The notes: generated by a model from the sequence alone, not told the origin. DNA of 64,000 nt from Perognathus longimembris pacificus (GCF_023159225.1 NC_063171.1:11794826-11858825), one strand, 5' to 3'. Shown: positions 1 to 12,020, counted from the stretch's first letter. Made by a program: numbers and translations.

Positions 1-2270
1 ATGTGCAGTTGGGCTTTTCTCATGCTGTTCAATTACATGTGGTATTATAATAAGACATTCCCAGTGGCTCCTTTGCCTTTCCCTTCTATTATTTTGCTTA
101 TTTTAGGTCATTGATTTTTTTTTTTTTTTTGCTTTGAAAAATACATGAGATGCCTAACTCAGGGCAAACTCTCTTACCCCATGTGTCTACTATTGAAATA
201 GCTGCAATTTAGAGCTGCAATAGATAAAGAGGATGATTTGTTTTATAGATCATGGTCTTATCCAGGAAATACCCTTGATGTTTTCAAATTTAAGGTTTCA
301 CAGTGTTGTTCTTTGCTTACGAATGTATCCTAAATTTAAATATGCCACTGTTACTGGAGTTATGATTTCCTTCTGAGCCCTTGCTCCTTGTCTCCTGCCA
401 TACCTCCCATTCTCTTTAGCCCATTTCTTTGCTGACTTCCCCAATGTGTGCAATGTGTCCTTGCTCCAAAGTGGCAGAGGCAACATGACTTGCAATTTTT
501 TTTCTTTAAAGGGTGCATAAACATTTATTGGGCACCTGAAGTATGTAGGTATGAACCACAGGCACAAACAAATGTCAGCCCACAAAATCTTCGGAAAACA
601 GTGTAAAATATTATAGCCCCACCTCCCTCATTTTATATAAGACGAGAAAGAAGCTAAGAGACATTACATCATTAGAGCATGGTGGCAGGACAGCAAGTCA
701 ATCCTCACGTGTCTCATTCCAAGGCTTCTATGCCAAGAAAATACCTTGGACTCAAAGAAAGAGAAAAGGACACAAGGTAAGGAGCTATCTCTCACCCAAA
801 GCATTGACCCATCCCGACCCCATCAACTCGCCCATACCTATGGCTTTCTTATTAACTTGTAGAGGCACAAATTTCCAGGCCTGATGCTAAAGGCAGATTC
901 ACGTCTTAGGTGGGCATTTTATTTTAATCAATATGATCATCAGAATTGAAAATTCAAAAGGAAAAAAAATGGAAAGAAACAAAATGTGAACTGTGGACTC
1001 GTGTCAAGGACATTTTGTATGTGGAATGAAATGTGCTATTCTGTCACTGATATGGAACTTCTTATAATTTTTTTTTGTTTAAATTAGGCAGTAGACTTGT
1101 TTATTTACTTCCAAGTGTCTTACAAGAGATGAGTCTAACGAATATGAAACAATTATGATTTCATACTAATGGTTCCAATTAGGATTTTTTTAATATTTAC
1201 ATATCAATGTGGACTCAAAAACCTAGCTAGAAACTAGAACAATTCCTTTGAGGACAAGGAAGAATTCATTTATCTGTATGTTATAAATTCCTATACCTAA
1301 ATGGGAGATTCCAGGTGACTGCTTCATTGTTTCCTCAGTGGAAGAGAAAATGAATTCTGATGGAGATTGACAAAAATGAACACCAGCAGTACTTAAAGAG
1401 ATGGCCTGCATGTTTAAATGAAGAATTCTTGGGGAAGTAGAACCAGTCCCTAAAGGTCAGGCACATGGCTTTACCTTTTTGACATTACATTTTCTCTGTC
1501 CCCTTATCCAGGTTTACCGACTTCCATGGGAATGCCACAGAGGATTGATTCATTTTTGCATGTATCTTTGTTTATATGTTCAACATCAAGGTGAAATTAT
1601 AACCTTTCCAGAGTATAGCTCATGTCTACTTAATTTACTGCTCTCCCCTCAGAACCTAGACTATGCAAGAAACAGAACAAATACACAATAATTTCAATAA
1701 ATAAATAAATTTCCCTCATCTTTATAAACCAAACACTCCATGGAGACATTGAATTTCAGAGTTTACTGCAATGACCAAGAGAGCCTTGTGCCTGGGTCAG
1801 TGTGGGGGAAATGCTCCATTCTTTATGTTACTTGGACAAAAATAAAACAACAACAAAAAAACACTTTTGCTAGTTTCTCTGAATAAAGAGACTAAGTCTG
1901 ATTTTCATATAACCGAGGGACATTTATTTTTCTGAAGCAGAGCAAGAACATGCTAGCTGAGTCCTGTAAACTTATTGAAAAATTTGGAAAAGGTAGCAAT
2001 TTTAATGAAGATGTAAAAGTTAATAATATACCTGTCATCACAGATCTATTGAAAATTTCAATTTAGGCATTCTGTACATATGACTACCCTTTTGTTCCTG
2101 GAGAGCTTGAGGACATGTTTTTATTCCTGGGCTGTAATGGGAAATTTGCATTTGAAATCAATTATTTTAAACTACAGAACTGCACAATTGATGTTAGTGA
2201 AAAAATCTAATGAATATATTTAAATAAAATTTAATATGTGTGCTTATGAATAAGCAAAATTATCTCAGCA
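1..2270. other. Unannotated, repeat-poor intergenic DNA
   Basis: There is no recognisable exon, SINE or L1 piece. The open frames at 298-585, 1223-1411 and 1479-1691 are short, lack coding character and resemble nothing I know. Only short A- and T-runs and an (AATA)n patch near 1695-1712 stand out. Confidence 0.5.
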
Positions 2271-2278
2271 ATACAGTT

Positions 2279-2485
2279 GGGCTGGTCTATACTATTATTT
2301 ACTCAGAAGGCTGAGATTTGAGGGTGTTGTTCAAATTAGCCAGGTAGACAAGTCCGAGAGACTCCTATCTTTAAAAACCAGCATATACCTGGAATTAGTG
2401 GTATGGCTTAAGTGAGTGGAGAAAATTGAGCATCTTGTGAAAGTGAGAAGCCCTGGGTTCAACACCCAGTACAGACAGAAAATGA
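2279..2485 (+). repeat. Diverged 7SL/B1-like + Geo composite SINE
   Basis: The left part reads like ...tactcagaaggctgagat..., the hallmark of 7SL-derived SINEs. The right part has the decayed tRNA-like stretch ending in ccctgggttcaac. It is old, with many differences from the better copies in the window. Confidence 0.6.
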
Positions 2486-3282
2486 TCTCTTCTATATAAA
2501 TAAATATACGGAGAATTACACAAAAGATAAATATGTAAATGAGTAAAAGCATAATGTGTAAATCACATATTTGCTTTGCCTTGCAGCATAACTCACAAGA
2601 GAATTCAGAAGTTCTTGCCTTGGAACTAAGCAATGCTGTTCATTAAATGTTCTGATTTTTTTTTCAATACTTCTTAAACATTTTGTTCTCCCACTTGGTA
2701 ACTGTTATTAGAAAGTCATTTGATATTCTGCAGCTGTGCAATTTTATGGATGCCAATGTCTAGATTGATTGTCATGCTGTCACAGTCTGGGGAAAGTGTC
2801 TGGGCCAAAGCTACTTCCTGGTGTCCAAGCCACAGTGAGGCTGGCTGTCCATTCCTGCTATTTACTAAATAAGGACAGTGGAGAGCTGGAGGCTTTGAAG
2901 CCCAGTCTGTTGCTCAGCAACCAGGCTGTCCCTCATAGGAACAGGTCAGGGGAAAGAAAAATGATATGTTTGTCCTCTCTGATAAAACATTTCTACAGAA
3001 ACGTTTCTTGATAGTTATCCCAACCTATGGGAAAACAAGTTCATCTCATTAGACAAGGGGTTAATACTTGTTAGAAAGTCTGATTTCCACATTAACCTAG
3101 GGAAGGTTTTAGTGAATTTTAATGGTTTTAAAAACCAATAGCATTATACTTGGTATAGTAAAAAATAGTTTATCCATCATCCCAAGGTAATATAGATCTT
3201 TTGAAAGATAAGAAAACATGTTTTATTCTATATACTGGAGTGTTTAGTTATCAGGGACAGGTAAAAATGTCCTACCAAAATC

Positions 3283-3520
3283 TAGGCACTGGGAGCTGTA
3301 CACCTGTAACCCAAACCACTCAAGAGGCTGATATCTGAGAATAATGATTTGAAGCCATTTCCAGCAGGGAAGTCCATGAGATGCCATTTTGTTTTTTGTT
3401 TTTTGTTTTTTCCTTCAGCCTAAAACAAAGGTGATCTGAGTGAAGTGGTACAACATCAGCCTGGAGGAAAAAGTTCAGGGACAGCTCATGCCACAGACCA
3501 TGAGTCAGGCCCAAGTACTA
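3283..3520 (+). repeat. Diverged 7SL/B1-like + Geo composite SINE
   Basis: The copy begins at the gggagctgtacacctgtaac block and runs through caagaggctgatatctgag and gaagccatttccagcaggg to a weak right half. A (TTTTTTG)-type run at about 3390-3410 interrupts the middle. Confidence 0.6.
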
Positions 3521-4474
3521 GAACATAAATAACATAATAAAATAAAATGAATATCATGACAAATACAGATGTTTTTAAATGACAATGCACACACACATAT
3601 GGATAATGGTTTTCATGAATTAATCCACACACAAAGCCATATTGTGGTATCATGAATACCTCCAATTGAAAATTTTCAAACGAAAAACACTTGATTTTGT
3701 TTTCTTTAGTTTTGGTGATAAAAATCCAGGTTTCCTTAGAGTTATAAATTAAAGTGTTCAGGTGTGGTAAACACAAATATAAACCTATCTACATGAGATG
3801 CTCATATCACAGGGATTTTAGTTCATTGCCCAGCAAGTTAGGACATGCTTGTAATTTCAGCTCTGTGAAAAGCATAGGTAAAGTCATATCAGAGCCTGGT
3901 CCTGGACAAAAAGTGTCATATTCTTATCTGAAAACTAAGGAAAAAAGCCTGGCAGTTTTGTTCAAGTGAAAGATAATCTGCCTAGTATTTGGAAGGCCCA
4001 CAATTCAAACTTCAATAACTACTACAACAATACACACAAAAATAAAGGAAAGAAAAGGAAAAGTTGAATATCAAATATATGGGGGAATAGAGAGTATATG
4101 ATAAAAAGGAATCAAGGAACAAAGGTGTTTAAAAGTTGATTCTTAACACACCTCTTAAATAAGTGTTTCAATGTTGAAACATACTATACACTTATATATG
4201 TATATATACATATCATGCACACACACATATTATATGCTGACATATTGTTTTTTATATTACTTCCTGATAAGCTCTACTTAAAAGGGACAATATTCTGTTT
4301 CAGTTATTTTTCTGTTACCTATTCAGTGTTTCAGTGTTGTTTGATAGGGAAGCACATTTTTCTATTTTAAAGTGGGCTCAAGCACGCCAATGAACAAAAT
4401 TAGAGAAACAATGTGTAATAGTATGTCTGTATTCAATAATAGTGCAGCAGGCAATTAAAAATTCAAAGAGAGAC

Positions 4475-4665
4475 AGAACCAGTAGTTCATGTCTGTAATC
4501 CTGGCTACCAAGGAGGCTGAGATTTGGAACATTATGGTCTGTCAGCTAGTGCACAAAAGTCTGTGAGAGTCCATCTATAAATAAGTAAAGATCTGGGTTG
4601 GAAAATGATTTCCAGTAATAAAGAAAGTCAAACATACTAGATTCTGAGTTCAAATACAGGAAGAT
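4475..4665 (+). repeat. Diverged 7SL/B1-like SINE
   Basis: The blocks gttcatgtctgtaatcctgg and aggaggctgagatttgg are recognisable as the Alu/B1-type head. The 3' half is badly decayed. Confidence 0.6.
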
Positions 4666-4896
4666 TTTATGTTAGGTATACTCATCCTATGTCAACAAAA
4701 TAGGTTGAGAATTGGGGCTATTAAGAAATAGTGAAGTTTCCGCATGTAGAGTAGTTAAGTTTCTGCCTAGGATGCTGTGCACACTCAGGATCCCATAGTA
4801 GGTCCCTGTGATGAGGTATGTATCATTTGGGACAATTCACTCTCTCCATTGAACTTTTAACTTCCTTAAGCCTAACCAAAATATATGTGAATAATT

Positions 4897-5023
4897 TGGG
4901 CCAGATATTGTAAAACCTATAACCTTAGCTACTTAGGAGGTAGAGGTAAAGAGCTTGAGGCTGGAATTTGGGAGGTGAGTCAAAAAGTTAACATGAGATA
5001 TTCTCTGACAAAAGGAAACCACA
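4897..5023 (+). repeat. 7SL/B1-like SINE fragment, broken by a younger SINE
   Basis: The fragment contains ccttagctacttaggaggtagagg and the ggctggaatttgggagg block. Its sequence runs into the target site of the IDL-Geo that follows. Confidence 0.5.
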
Positions 5024-5215
5024 GGGCTGGGAATATGGCATAGTGGCAAGAGTGCTTGCCTCCTACACATGAAGCTCTCGGTTCGATTCCCCAGCACCAC
5101 ATATGGCAGAGTGCTAGCCTTGAGCGGGAATAAGCCAAGGTTAGTGCTCAGGCCCTTAGTCCAAGGCCCAGGACTGGCCAAAAAAAAAAAAACAAAAACC
5201 AAAAAAAAAAAAAAA
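5024..5215 (+). mobile_element. IDL-Geo SINE with intact target-site duplication
   Basis: The left monomer has an A box (atggcatagtgg) and a B box (ggttcgattcc) of tRNA-Ala/ID type. The right (Geo) monomer has lost its first part: the usual gaaaatggccagaagtggc... stretch is missing and the sequence goes straight from ccacatat to ggcagagtgctag. It ends in an interrupted A tail. A 13-base TSD, AAAGGAAACCACA, lies at 5011-5023 and 5216-5228. Confidence 0.9.
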
Positions 5216-5228
5216 AAAGGAAACCACA

Positions 5229-5612
5229 ATGATGCTTACTGAAATGAACTCCAATAAATAGAAAAGAGGAGTTTTTAAATTTTACTGTTTGTGGTCCTTC
5301 CTTCCTTCCTTCCTTCCTTCCTTCCTTCCTTCTTTCCTTCCTTCCTTTGTTTTGTATATAAGTTTATCTGACTTGGGGAGGGGAAGGGAAAATCACAGAA
5401 ATGGTGGGTGATACTAAGGGTAAACCAATGCAACAGCTATACTCACTAGATGCTGCTGGAAGTGAACTTTATAACTTGTAGGGAGGGAGAGTCTGGGGAG
5501 GAGAGTGGGAGTAAATAAGGGAGGAGTAATCTTATTAAAAAGAAATGTATTCATTGCCTTACCTAACTGTAAGCCTTCTGTACATCACCTTTACAATAAA
5601 ATTTAAAAAGAA
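5229..5612 (+). mobile_element. LINE-1 3' UTR fragment
   Basis: The sequence follows the 3' UTR of the full-length L1 in this window: a gaaatgaactccaataaat block, a region with accaatgcaacagctatactcac, a G/A-rich stretch, and an end resembling tgtacatcacctttacaataaaattt plus an A-rich tail. A (CCTT)n tract sits inside it. It belongs to an older L1 subfamily than the 14-22 kb copy. Confidence 0.75.
5295..5348. repeat. (CCTT)n microsatellite
   Basis: About 13 tetranucleotide units with one interruption (tctt), inside the L1 3' UTR fragment. Confidence 0.95.
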
Positions 5613-5964
5613 AAAGAACAATGGAGGCTAAAAAGCAAAAGGACTGGGGATAATGACTTAAGTGGTGAGATCCTTATTTTGCAATCACCAAGCCCAGTAT
5701 TCAATTCTTAGTAATGAAAAAAAAATAAGAGAAATATAAAAAGATTGATTTGGCAGTGATTCACAGATTTGGCTTTGGTTTATTGACAGAAAATCTACTG
5801 GCTTTGAAAATTGAAACAAACCAACAATGTTTAAACCCGTAGAAAACAGGCAGCAAGATGCATCACTTTTGTTTTCAAAATGGACTCAATATAATGTAAA
5901 TACCTAGTTAAGGATTTATGTTCCTATGTCTTCTTATCTTCTATGAAATCAGGTTTTGTTGTTT

Positions 5965-6285
5965 TGCTTATGGTGGTACTGAAATTTGAATTCAGAGCTC
6001 AGATGCTGCCCTATAATTGAGTGACACCTCTAACCCTATCTTATTTTTTTGCTATTTACTTGATAGGGGCTCACATTTTTACCCCTAGGGTTGGCCTTGG
6101 ACCACAATCTTTGTACTTATTCCTCCTTCTAACTGTGATTACAAATGTAAAATCTCATGTCTTACTGACTGCCTAAAATGGCTTCTCACTAATTTTTAGC
6201 TCACCCTCATCTTGTATTTCCACCCTTCAGTTCTCAGACTCCTGAGTAATTGGGATTATAGGTATGCATCATCATACTTAATTTC
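5965..6285 (-). repeat. Cluster of old antisense SINE remnants
   Basis: Reading right to left, the patches cctataatcccaattactca and gttctcagactcctgag are reverse 7SL/B1-like heads. The patch ggtggtactgaaatttgaattcag is a reverse ID-like piece. Boundaries are uncertain. Confidence 0.45.
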
Positions 6286-6914
6286 ATTGTACACTATTAA
6301 TAAGCTATTGGAGTGGACATAGAATTTTATAATTGGATGGATTTATACCAGTTACTTAGCTGTTAAAACTTACAATAACATTGCTATATGAACAATGTGC
6401 CTAGTTATATAGTATAGTCATATGTATATCAATATACATCTCTCTATACATATGTATATATAAGCTCAAGAATTTGAAAGTCTTATGATTGTGAATAAGA
6501 GAAAATTTGGAGCAAAGTCACATATAATCATATGTATATACTTTCCATAATGCGGTTACAATTGCCATTTTGATGACTAGTACATTCCATTTCTATCTTT
6601 AGAACTGGAGCTCTTCCAGCAGCTTCATGCTCATTTCTATTTTCAGTGTTTGTCCTCAGTCACTATAAAACACATGAGAATCAGAGAGCAGTGACCCCCT
6701 CATACACACACTGTAACAACCAAAGAAGCATTATTTGTGTCACAGCTCAGTGCCTGTTACTAAAATACAGAGGTCAGGTTTCAGGTAACAGGAAGAATTC
6801 CTCCAGACTCACAAAATATAATACTAATTAACCATCAATATTTACATATGTTTTATTTGTGTATGTATATATTCTATAAATATCTATTTATGTGTTATAT
6901 ATACTTTTATATAT

Positions 6915-7140
6915 GCTGATAATAGAGATTGACCTCAGAACCTGGGAACTGTCCCTTAAATGTTTCACTCAAGGCCAGTGCTTTGCCGTTTATATACAGC
7001 TCTACTTCCAATATTTTCTGTTTAATTGGGAAAAAAAAGAGTCTCATGAACTTTCCTGCCCTGGAGCTTCAAATGTGATCCTCAGACCTTACTTGCCCTA
7101 AGTAGTTAAGATTTACAGGAGTGAGTCACCAGTAGCCAGT
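6915..7140 (-). repeat. 7SL/B1-like + Geo composite SINE, antisense
   Basis: The minus strand carries gactcactcctgtaaat near the head, gaagctccagggcaggaaag in the middle, and a Geo-like right half with ggccttgagt and gggacagttcccagg. It is moderately diverged. Confidence 0.65.
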
Positions 7141-7306
7141 ATTATTTATATGTTAGTATGACCTGGTTTAGTTGAGCTTCATAGAAAAAAGTGCCAGGAA
7201 TAATTTTATATATTTTAGACATACTGGGTATATATAATCACTCATATGCCTTCGTACGTATCACTGTAATATACATTCATATATATACACACACAAGTCC
7301 CATATA

Positions 7307-7311
<5 letters not shown>

Positions 7312-7346
<35 letters not shown>
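7312..7346. repeat. (TA)n microsatellite
   Basis: About 17 uninterrupted AT dinucleotides; imperfect (TA)/(CA) sequence lies just to its left. Confidence 0.95.
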
Positions 7347-7349
<3 letters not shown>

Positions 7350-8284
7350 CCCTAAGCTCAGCTAACTTTTGCAGCTGCATCTAACCTATAGAATCCCTTA
7401 CTTCATAAGATTTATTCACCCCTGTAATAGAGTGGCAGGGTCTCAAACAATTTGCATTTAAACATGATAATCAAGGATAAAGAGATTCTTTAAAATAGAA
7501 TGCTGGGATGATGAATAAATTGTACATGCAAATGTGCTGATTGAGATGCAGAAGATAAAGTGTAACAGTGGGGTAAGCAGAGAAATTTAGGCAACTCTTT
7601 TTGTGAATTCCTGGTAATGCTGAATTACAATTGAATACCTATACAAATAAGTGTGACTTCCAAATGGATACTAAATGAATATATTATACTCTGTGATGTT
7701 TCACTGAATTCTAAACGATTTCAGAATGATGACATACCATGAGATAGTGAAGTGTTTTAGACACACTCAGTCAAATGCGTGTGGTTCAATAAAACTTCAC
7801 TGAATTTTATATAAAATGAGCCTTTTTTATTCAGAAGGAAAGTAGAGCAATTTAATTTTTCTTCACACAATCTCATCACAAGTAGAAGTTTACTTTAATA
7901 AACTTGCTTTGAGTTTTTTAAAAGAAAAACTCTTGTAGTTTGAAAGTTACTTTGCAATCTTTCTTGAGCTCTAATGCACTAGACTTGCTATCTTGCATTT
8001 ACTGTGCCTTGTAACAGTAAGCAATCTATATTCATTGTTTAATCTGAACAGCTCTTTGTGTCTTACAAAGGGAATTGGATTGATGGCTAGACACTATGTT
8101 AGAAGGAGACTCATTTAGGATCTGATAAGTCGAATGTTCTGGTTAATATTTTCTTACTATATGTATCAAAGAAATAGTAAATGTAATAGAATTATACTGT
8201 ATAGTCATTTTAGCTATATCTCTATGATGAATATGTTTATAATTTAGATTTATATGTAAGATAAAACATATTGCATGTCCCTCT
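7347..8284. other. Unannotated A/T-rich DNA
   Basis: I see no exon, RNA gene or recognisable interspersed repeat here. Confidence 0.4.
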
Positions 8285-8287
8285 AAA

Positions 8288-8615
8288 TATGAGGTACTTC
8301 ACTTAACATGTTTTTCTAGGTCCTTCCATTTCCCTACAAATTAAATAATATTATTCTTTTTTATAGATCAGTAAAATTCCATTATCTATCTCTCTATCTC
8401 TCTATATCTATCAATTCATCCATCTATAGATCAATAGATCTGGGCTGTTTCCATAACTTGGTTGTGATAAATAGTGTAGCAAAAAATGTTGAGTGTTAAC
8501 AGAAAAACTGTGAGATAGCAAGAGAAGGGATGACATTCTCCAAAAAGAAATATACTTATTACCTGACTTAGGAAACTGTAATCCTTGTGTACATTACCTT
8601 TATAAAAATAATTTT
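8288..8615 (+). mobile_element. 5'-inverted (twin-primed) LINE-1 3' end
   Basis: 8288-8487 is antisense to the end of L1 ORF2 and matches, in reverse, the region around 21490-21690 of the full-length copy. From about 8515 to 8615 the L1 3' end runs in the sense direction (cattacctgacttaggaaactgtaatcc... then an A-rich end). An inverted 5' piece followed by a sense 3' piece is the signature of twin priming. A (TCTA)n patch at 8385-8445 lies inside the inverted piece. Confidence 0.6.
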
Positions 8616-8935
8616 TAACAACATGGAATGTTCAAGAATCAGATTCCAGTGTTATAACTCCTCTGAACAAATATTTAATAAAATGAATACCAGGAAGCTG
8701 AAACATCTACTATCCATGCAAAAGTATATCAGAAGCAGTGTAATTGGTGAAAGAAACTTGGGTAAATATAGGCCTGATATTAAATGTCTGTATGTGAAAG
8801 TGGAACCATACAACTTTGAAGCTATGGGTTGGACTGGAAAAAAAATAGCGAGAACAATGGACATAGGCAGAGTGACATGGAGTAAGTAAGATGCATTGTA
8901 ATTATTTAAACTGATTTTCTGAATTGACATCCTTT

Positions 8936-9235
8936 ATCCAGCTACTAAAATAACAAACTCAAAAGTCTGAGATCCAGGGGGCTGGGAATATGGCCTAGTG
9001 TCAGGGGTGCTTACCTCATATACATGAAGCCCTAGGTTCGATTCCACAGCACACATACATAGAAAAGGACCACACATGGCACTGTGGCTTAAGGGCAGAA
9101 CGTTAGCCTTGAGCAAAAGAAAAAAAAAAAGAAGCCAGGGCCTCAGTCCAGCCCCAGGACTAGCAAAAAAAGAAAAAAAGTCTGAGATGTAATAATTGTG
9201 ATTTGATGCCATCCCAAGCAGGAAAGTTTTAGAGA
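8936..9235 (+). repeat. 7SL/B1-like SINE split by a younger IDL-Geo
   Basis: Left of the inserted SINE is ccagctactaaaataacaaactc. Right of it the same element resumes with tgtgatttgatgccatcccaa and gcaggaaagttttagagac. Removing the IDL-Geo and one TSD restores a continuous SINE head. Confidence 0.7.
8974..9176 (+). mobile_element. IDL-Geo SINE with target-site duplication
   Basis: Both monomers are present: gggctgggaatatggcctag... with the B box ggttcgattcc, then the Geo part ggcactgtggcttaag... ending gccccaggactagc and an A-rich tail. A 13-base TSD, AAAAGTCTGAGAT, lies at 8961-8973 and 9177-9189. There is an A-run inside the Geo monomer at 9121-9130. Confidence 0.9.
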
Positions 9236-9335
9236 CTAACTAAATAGCTAAAGTGGAATTGTGGAATTCCATTAGCCTTATGTGTGGTCAGAAGGGTTAC
9301 AGTTATATAAGTCAGGTAATGAGTATGACTTAGAG

Positions 9336-9644
9336 ACTTCTCAAAAGAAGAAGTAGGAATGTACAACAGACACATGAGAAATGTTCAACATTTCTGTCCA
9401 TAAAAGAAATGCAAATCAAAACAATACTGAGATTCCACTCCACCCTAGTCAAAATGACCAATATCAAGAAAATTAACACTTACAGATTATGACAGCAATG
9501 TGACTGGAAGGGAATACCAGTATTCGGTTGGGAATATAAATTTCGTCAACCACTCTGGAAAGCAGTATTGGGGATTGTAAAAGACTACATATAGAACTTC
9601 TCTAAATCTAATAATACCACTCCTGGGGGGAATTTATCCAAGAG
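9336..9644 (+). mobile_element. Old LINE-1 ORF2 3' region, left part (split by a solo LTR)
   Basis: It matches the C-terminal coding region of ORF2, including the agaaatgcaaatcaaaacaa block, the ccactctggaaagcagt block and aatttatcca. All frames are broken. The short stretch just before it (about 9290-9335) looks like an antisense L1 3' UTR piece. Confidence 0.75.
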
Positions 9645-10170
9645 TGTCGGGGCCTCTCTGGGACCCCTCTCCCCACTTCTCCAGGGGAGATGCCTGAATT
9701 CTAATAAGAAAGCGCACTCGGCTTTGTCCGCTGCCTGCAGAAGGCAAAACGTGCTCTCATGGATTATGCTAAGTTGAGGAGAAATGCCAAGGCCCCCCTC
9801 CCTGGTCCCCTTATGTGTGGAACAGTGGCGGAGAGAGAGAGACATGGGGAGGCAATTCTTTGGTCCACGCGCCTCAGCCGCGCAGAGGGCAGGCAGAAGA
9901 ATTTATTGCGAAGACAAAGGTGGAAGGGGAAGGACTTGGGGTGATTCATTGGCAGACTGGGCTGCCCATCAAGTGTTGTCATGAAACTTCCTCTGTGGGT
10001 GGGGATTACAGCCCCCCAAGAGCTGGGTCTCTGTAGAAGTCCCCGCCATGATGGCACTCAAGTGTTCGCCCCAGGGATGGGGGCTTCTCTTCCTGTTAAG
10101 GCGGGAAGGTGGGATGGGCTCCCTCCCACACTGCCCAGGGCTGGGGGAAGGGCAGCGTGAATCCCCAACA
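9645..10170 (-). mobile_element. Solo LTR of a class II-type endogenous retrovirus
   Basis: The 526-base element starts TGTCGGGG and ends CCCCAACA, so it has TG...CA ends with an 8-base imperfect terminal inverted repeat. The same TGTCGGGG end is found on the LTRs of the provirus at 32.8-37.4 kb. A polyadenylation signal AATAAA is seen on the minus strand (tttatt at about 9901-9906), giving the orientation. It interrupts an old L1 between aatttatcca and gagcacaaacaagg. The 6-base flanks caagag and atagag differ at two positions and look like an aged TSD. The GC-rich open frames inside it are not genes. Confidence 0.8.
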
Positions 10171-10850
10171 ATAGAGCACAAACAAGGCTACTAGCACAAC
10201 CATGTTCATTGCTGCATTGTTTACCATAACCAAGATATGGAATCAATTCAGATGACCCTCAATGGATGAATGGATAAAGACAAAGTGTTTTATATTCACA
10301 ATGAAACTTTATGCTTCCATTATAAATAATTATATTGTATTATTCATAAGGAAAGGGAAAGACTTGGAAAAATATATTAAGCAAAGCAAGCCAGACCCAA
10401 ATAAACATAGGTTGCGTGGTTTCCCTCATTTGTGGTAACTAGAATGTGCCTATAATCTACAAGTAAACACACTGGATGGTAAAAGAAACTTTGGCATGAT
10501 AAATTATACAGGTCCCTAGGCAATCACACAGTGAGATGAAAGGAAGATATTCTCAGGAGAGGATCCCAAAGGCTCCATAGTTGTGTCCATATAATCATAT
10601 AAATGATATTTATGAAAATATACTCCAAGAAATGGAAACAAGAGGGTTTTTTCTGTAACTTTTGTCATGTTTTTAAGTTCATCTGTTTTGAGGATGATAA
10701 GGGGTAAGGAGCTAAATGGTGGTAGAACAAAAGGTGAACAAATGCAGCAGTTACACTCATTAGGCACTGTATTGAAAATCAATTACACAACGGGGAGGGG
10801 AGGGAAAACCTGGAAAAATGAGGGAAATTGTGACACTGTTCACAATGTGA
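10171..10850 (+). mobile_element. Old LINE-1 ORF2 end and 3' UTR, right part
   Basis: It continues the L1 broken by the solo LTR: agagcacaaacaaggctac, gttcattgctgcattgttt, and the aaaggaaagggaaagacttgg block. A 3' UTR follows with gcagttacactcattaggc and a G/A-rich stretch at about 10792-10812. Confidence 0.75.
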
Positions 10851-11515
10851 TTTTCTCTGAGAACAAAATAACCTGGAAACAATTTATAATGAGCTCACAA
10901 TTTCCTGGCTTTTCCCCTTGTCTTTTGGCTGGTATGTGAGGATGTTAGCTAGCTGAAAAGCCACCTGTGTGGTGCATTATTATCTTATGTTTATATCTAA
11001 AGCAAAATGAGGTTTTACTTAGAGAAATTGTTCTCAATCACAGTGAGTTATGCTAGACCTCTAGCTTATCTTATATTGTTTTACTCCTAATTGCAGCCCA
11101 AAGACACTAATCTAATCATTTCCTAAAACATGGTTGAAAGCACTTGGTGAAGGTTCATATTACACTAAAGTTTAAACATAATTTTATGTTAAAATAATAA
11201 CACAATGGAAGATAAACTCATGTGTAGATTTTCCTGTTTGTATAATGAACATCTTGAGTTAGAAGTTGCTAGCCAAGTGTAAAAAAGCCTACTTGTTTAC
11301 CAGCAAAAGTGTTGCTTTCATGAAAGGCCCATATTTTTTAGTTCTCAGATCACTTGGATTGATTACTTTCAATTTTGTCATAATTAACTAAACTGTAAAA
11401 TTATTTAAAGTTTCTATTATTTTAAAATTTCTCATATGTGAGTTAACAGTATTGATTTCTAGCAATTCATTGGCCTCTATTTATTTGTACACATTAGATC
11501 TGTATAGTTACATTT
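10851..11515. other. Unannotated DNA
   Basis: I recognise no exon or repeat apart from short A/T runs. Confidence 0.4.
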
Positions 11516-11518
11516 TCT

Positions 11519-11662
11519 TTTTCCTTCCTTCCTTCCTTCCTTCCTTCCTTCCTTCCTTCCTTCCTTCCTTTCTTCCTCTTTCTTTCTCTTTCTTTCTTTC
11601 TTTCTTTCTTTCTTTCCTTTTTGTTTATTTGTTTCTTTCTTTCTTTGTTTCTTTCTTTTCTT
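11519..11662. repeat. (TTCC)n / (TTTC)n pyrimidine microsatellite
   Basis: A block of CCTT units is followed by CTTT units with interruptions. All bases on the plus strand are pyrimidines over most of its length. Confidence 0.95.
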
Positions 11663-11944
11663 TTATTGCTTGGGAAGAGTGGAAAATAGAATGTGCTATC
11701 TTTTAATTTTTTTCTAGTTTTTTAAATTTATTTATGAGACACTGCTGAGAACCAAATGCAGTGTCTTGCACATGTTAAGGAAAACCTCTACCACTAAATG
11801 ACATCTTAACTCTATATTTTTTTCCTAATTGACAGATTAAATTGTATTTATTATTTATGGTACATTTTCTAATATGCATACTTGCGATGAGATTAATTCT
11901 AATTATTAACAAGTGCATTATCTCAATGAGTGAGAATTTGTTAT

Positions 11945-12020
11945 TTATTTATTTATTTTACAGTTTCATACATTAGGCCATGGTACATTTCTTGTACTAT
12001 TTGTTATCTCCTCCCTCATT
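11945..12020 (-). mobile_element. LINE-1 3' UTR scrap, antisense
   Basis: The sequence acagtttcatacattaggcc followed by acatttcttgtactatttgtta matches the reverse complement of the L1 3' UTR end seen at 22160-22235. Confidence 0.7.

Noticed and set aside
298..585. 95-codon minus-strand open frame near the window start
   Set aside because: No motif, no splice sites matching its ends, and average A/T-rich composition.
9585..10246. Cluster of overlapping GC-rich open frames
   Set aside because: They lie in a solo LTR with TG...CA ends; overlap on both strands is due to base composition.
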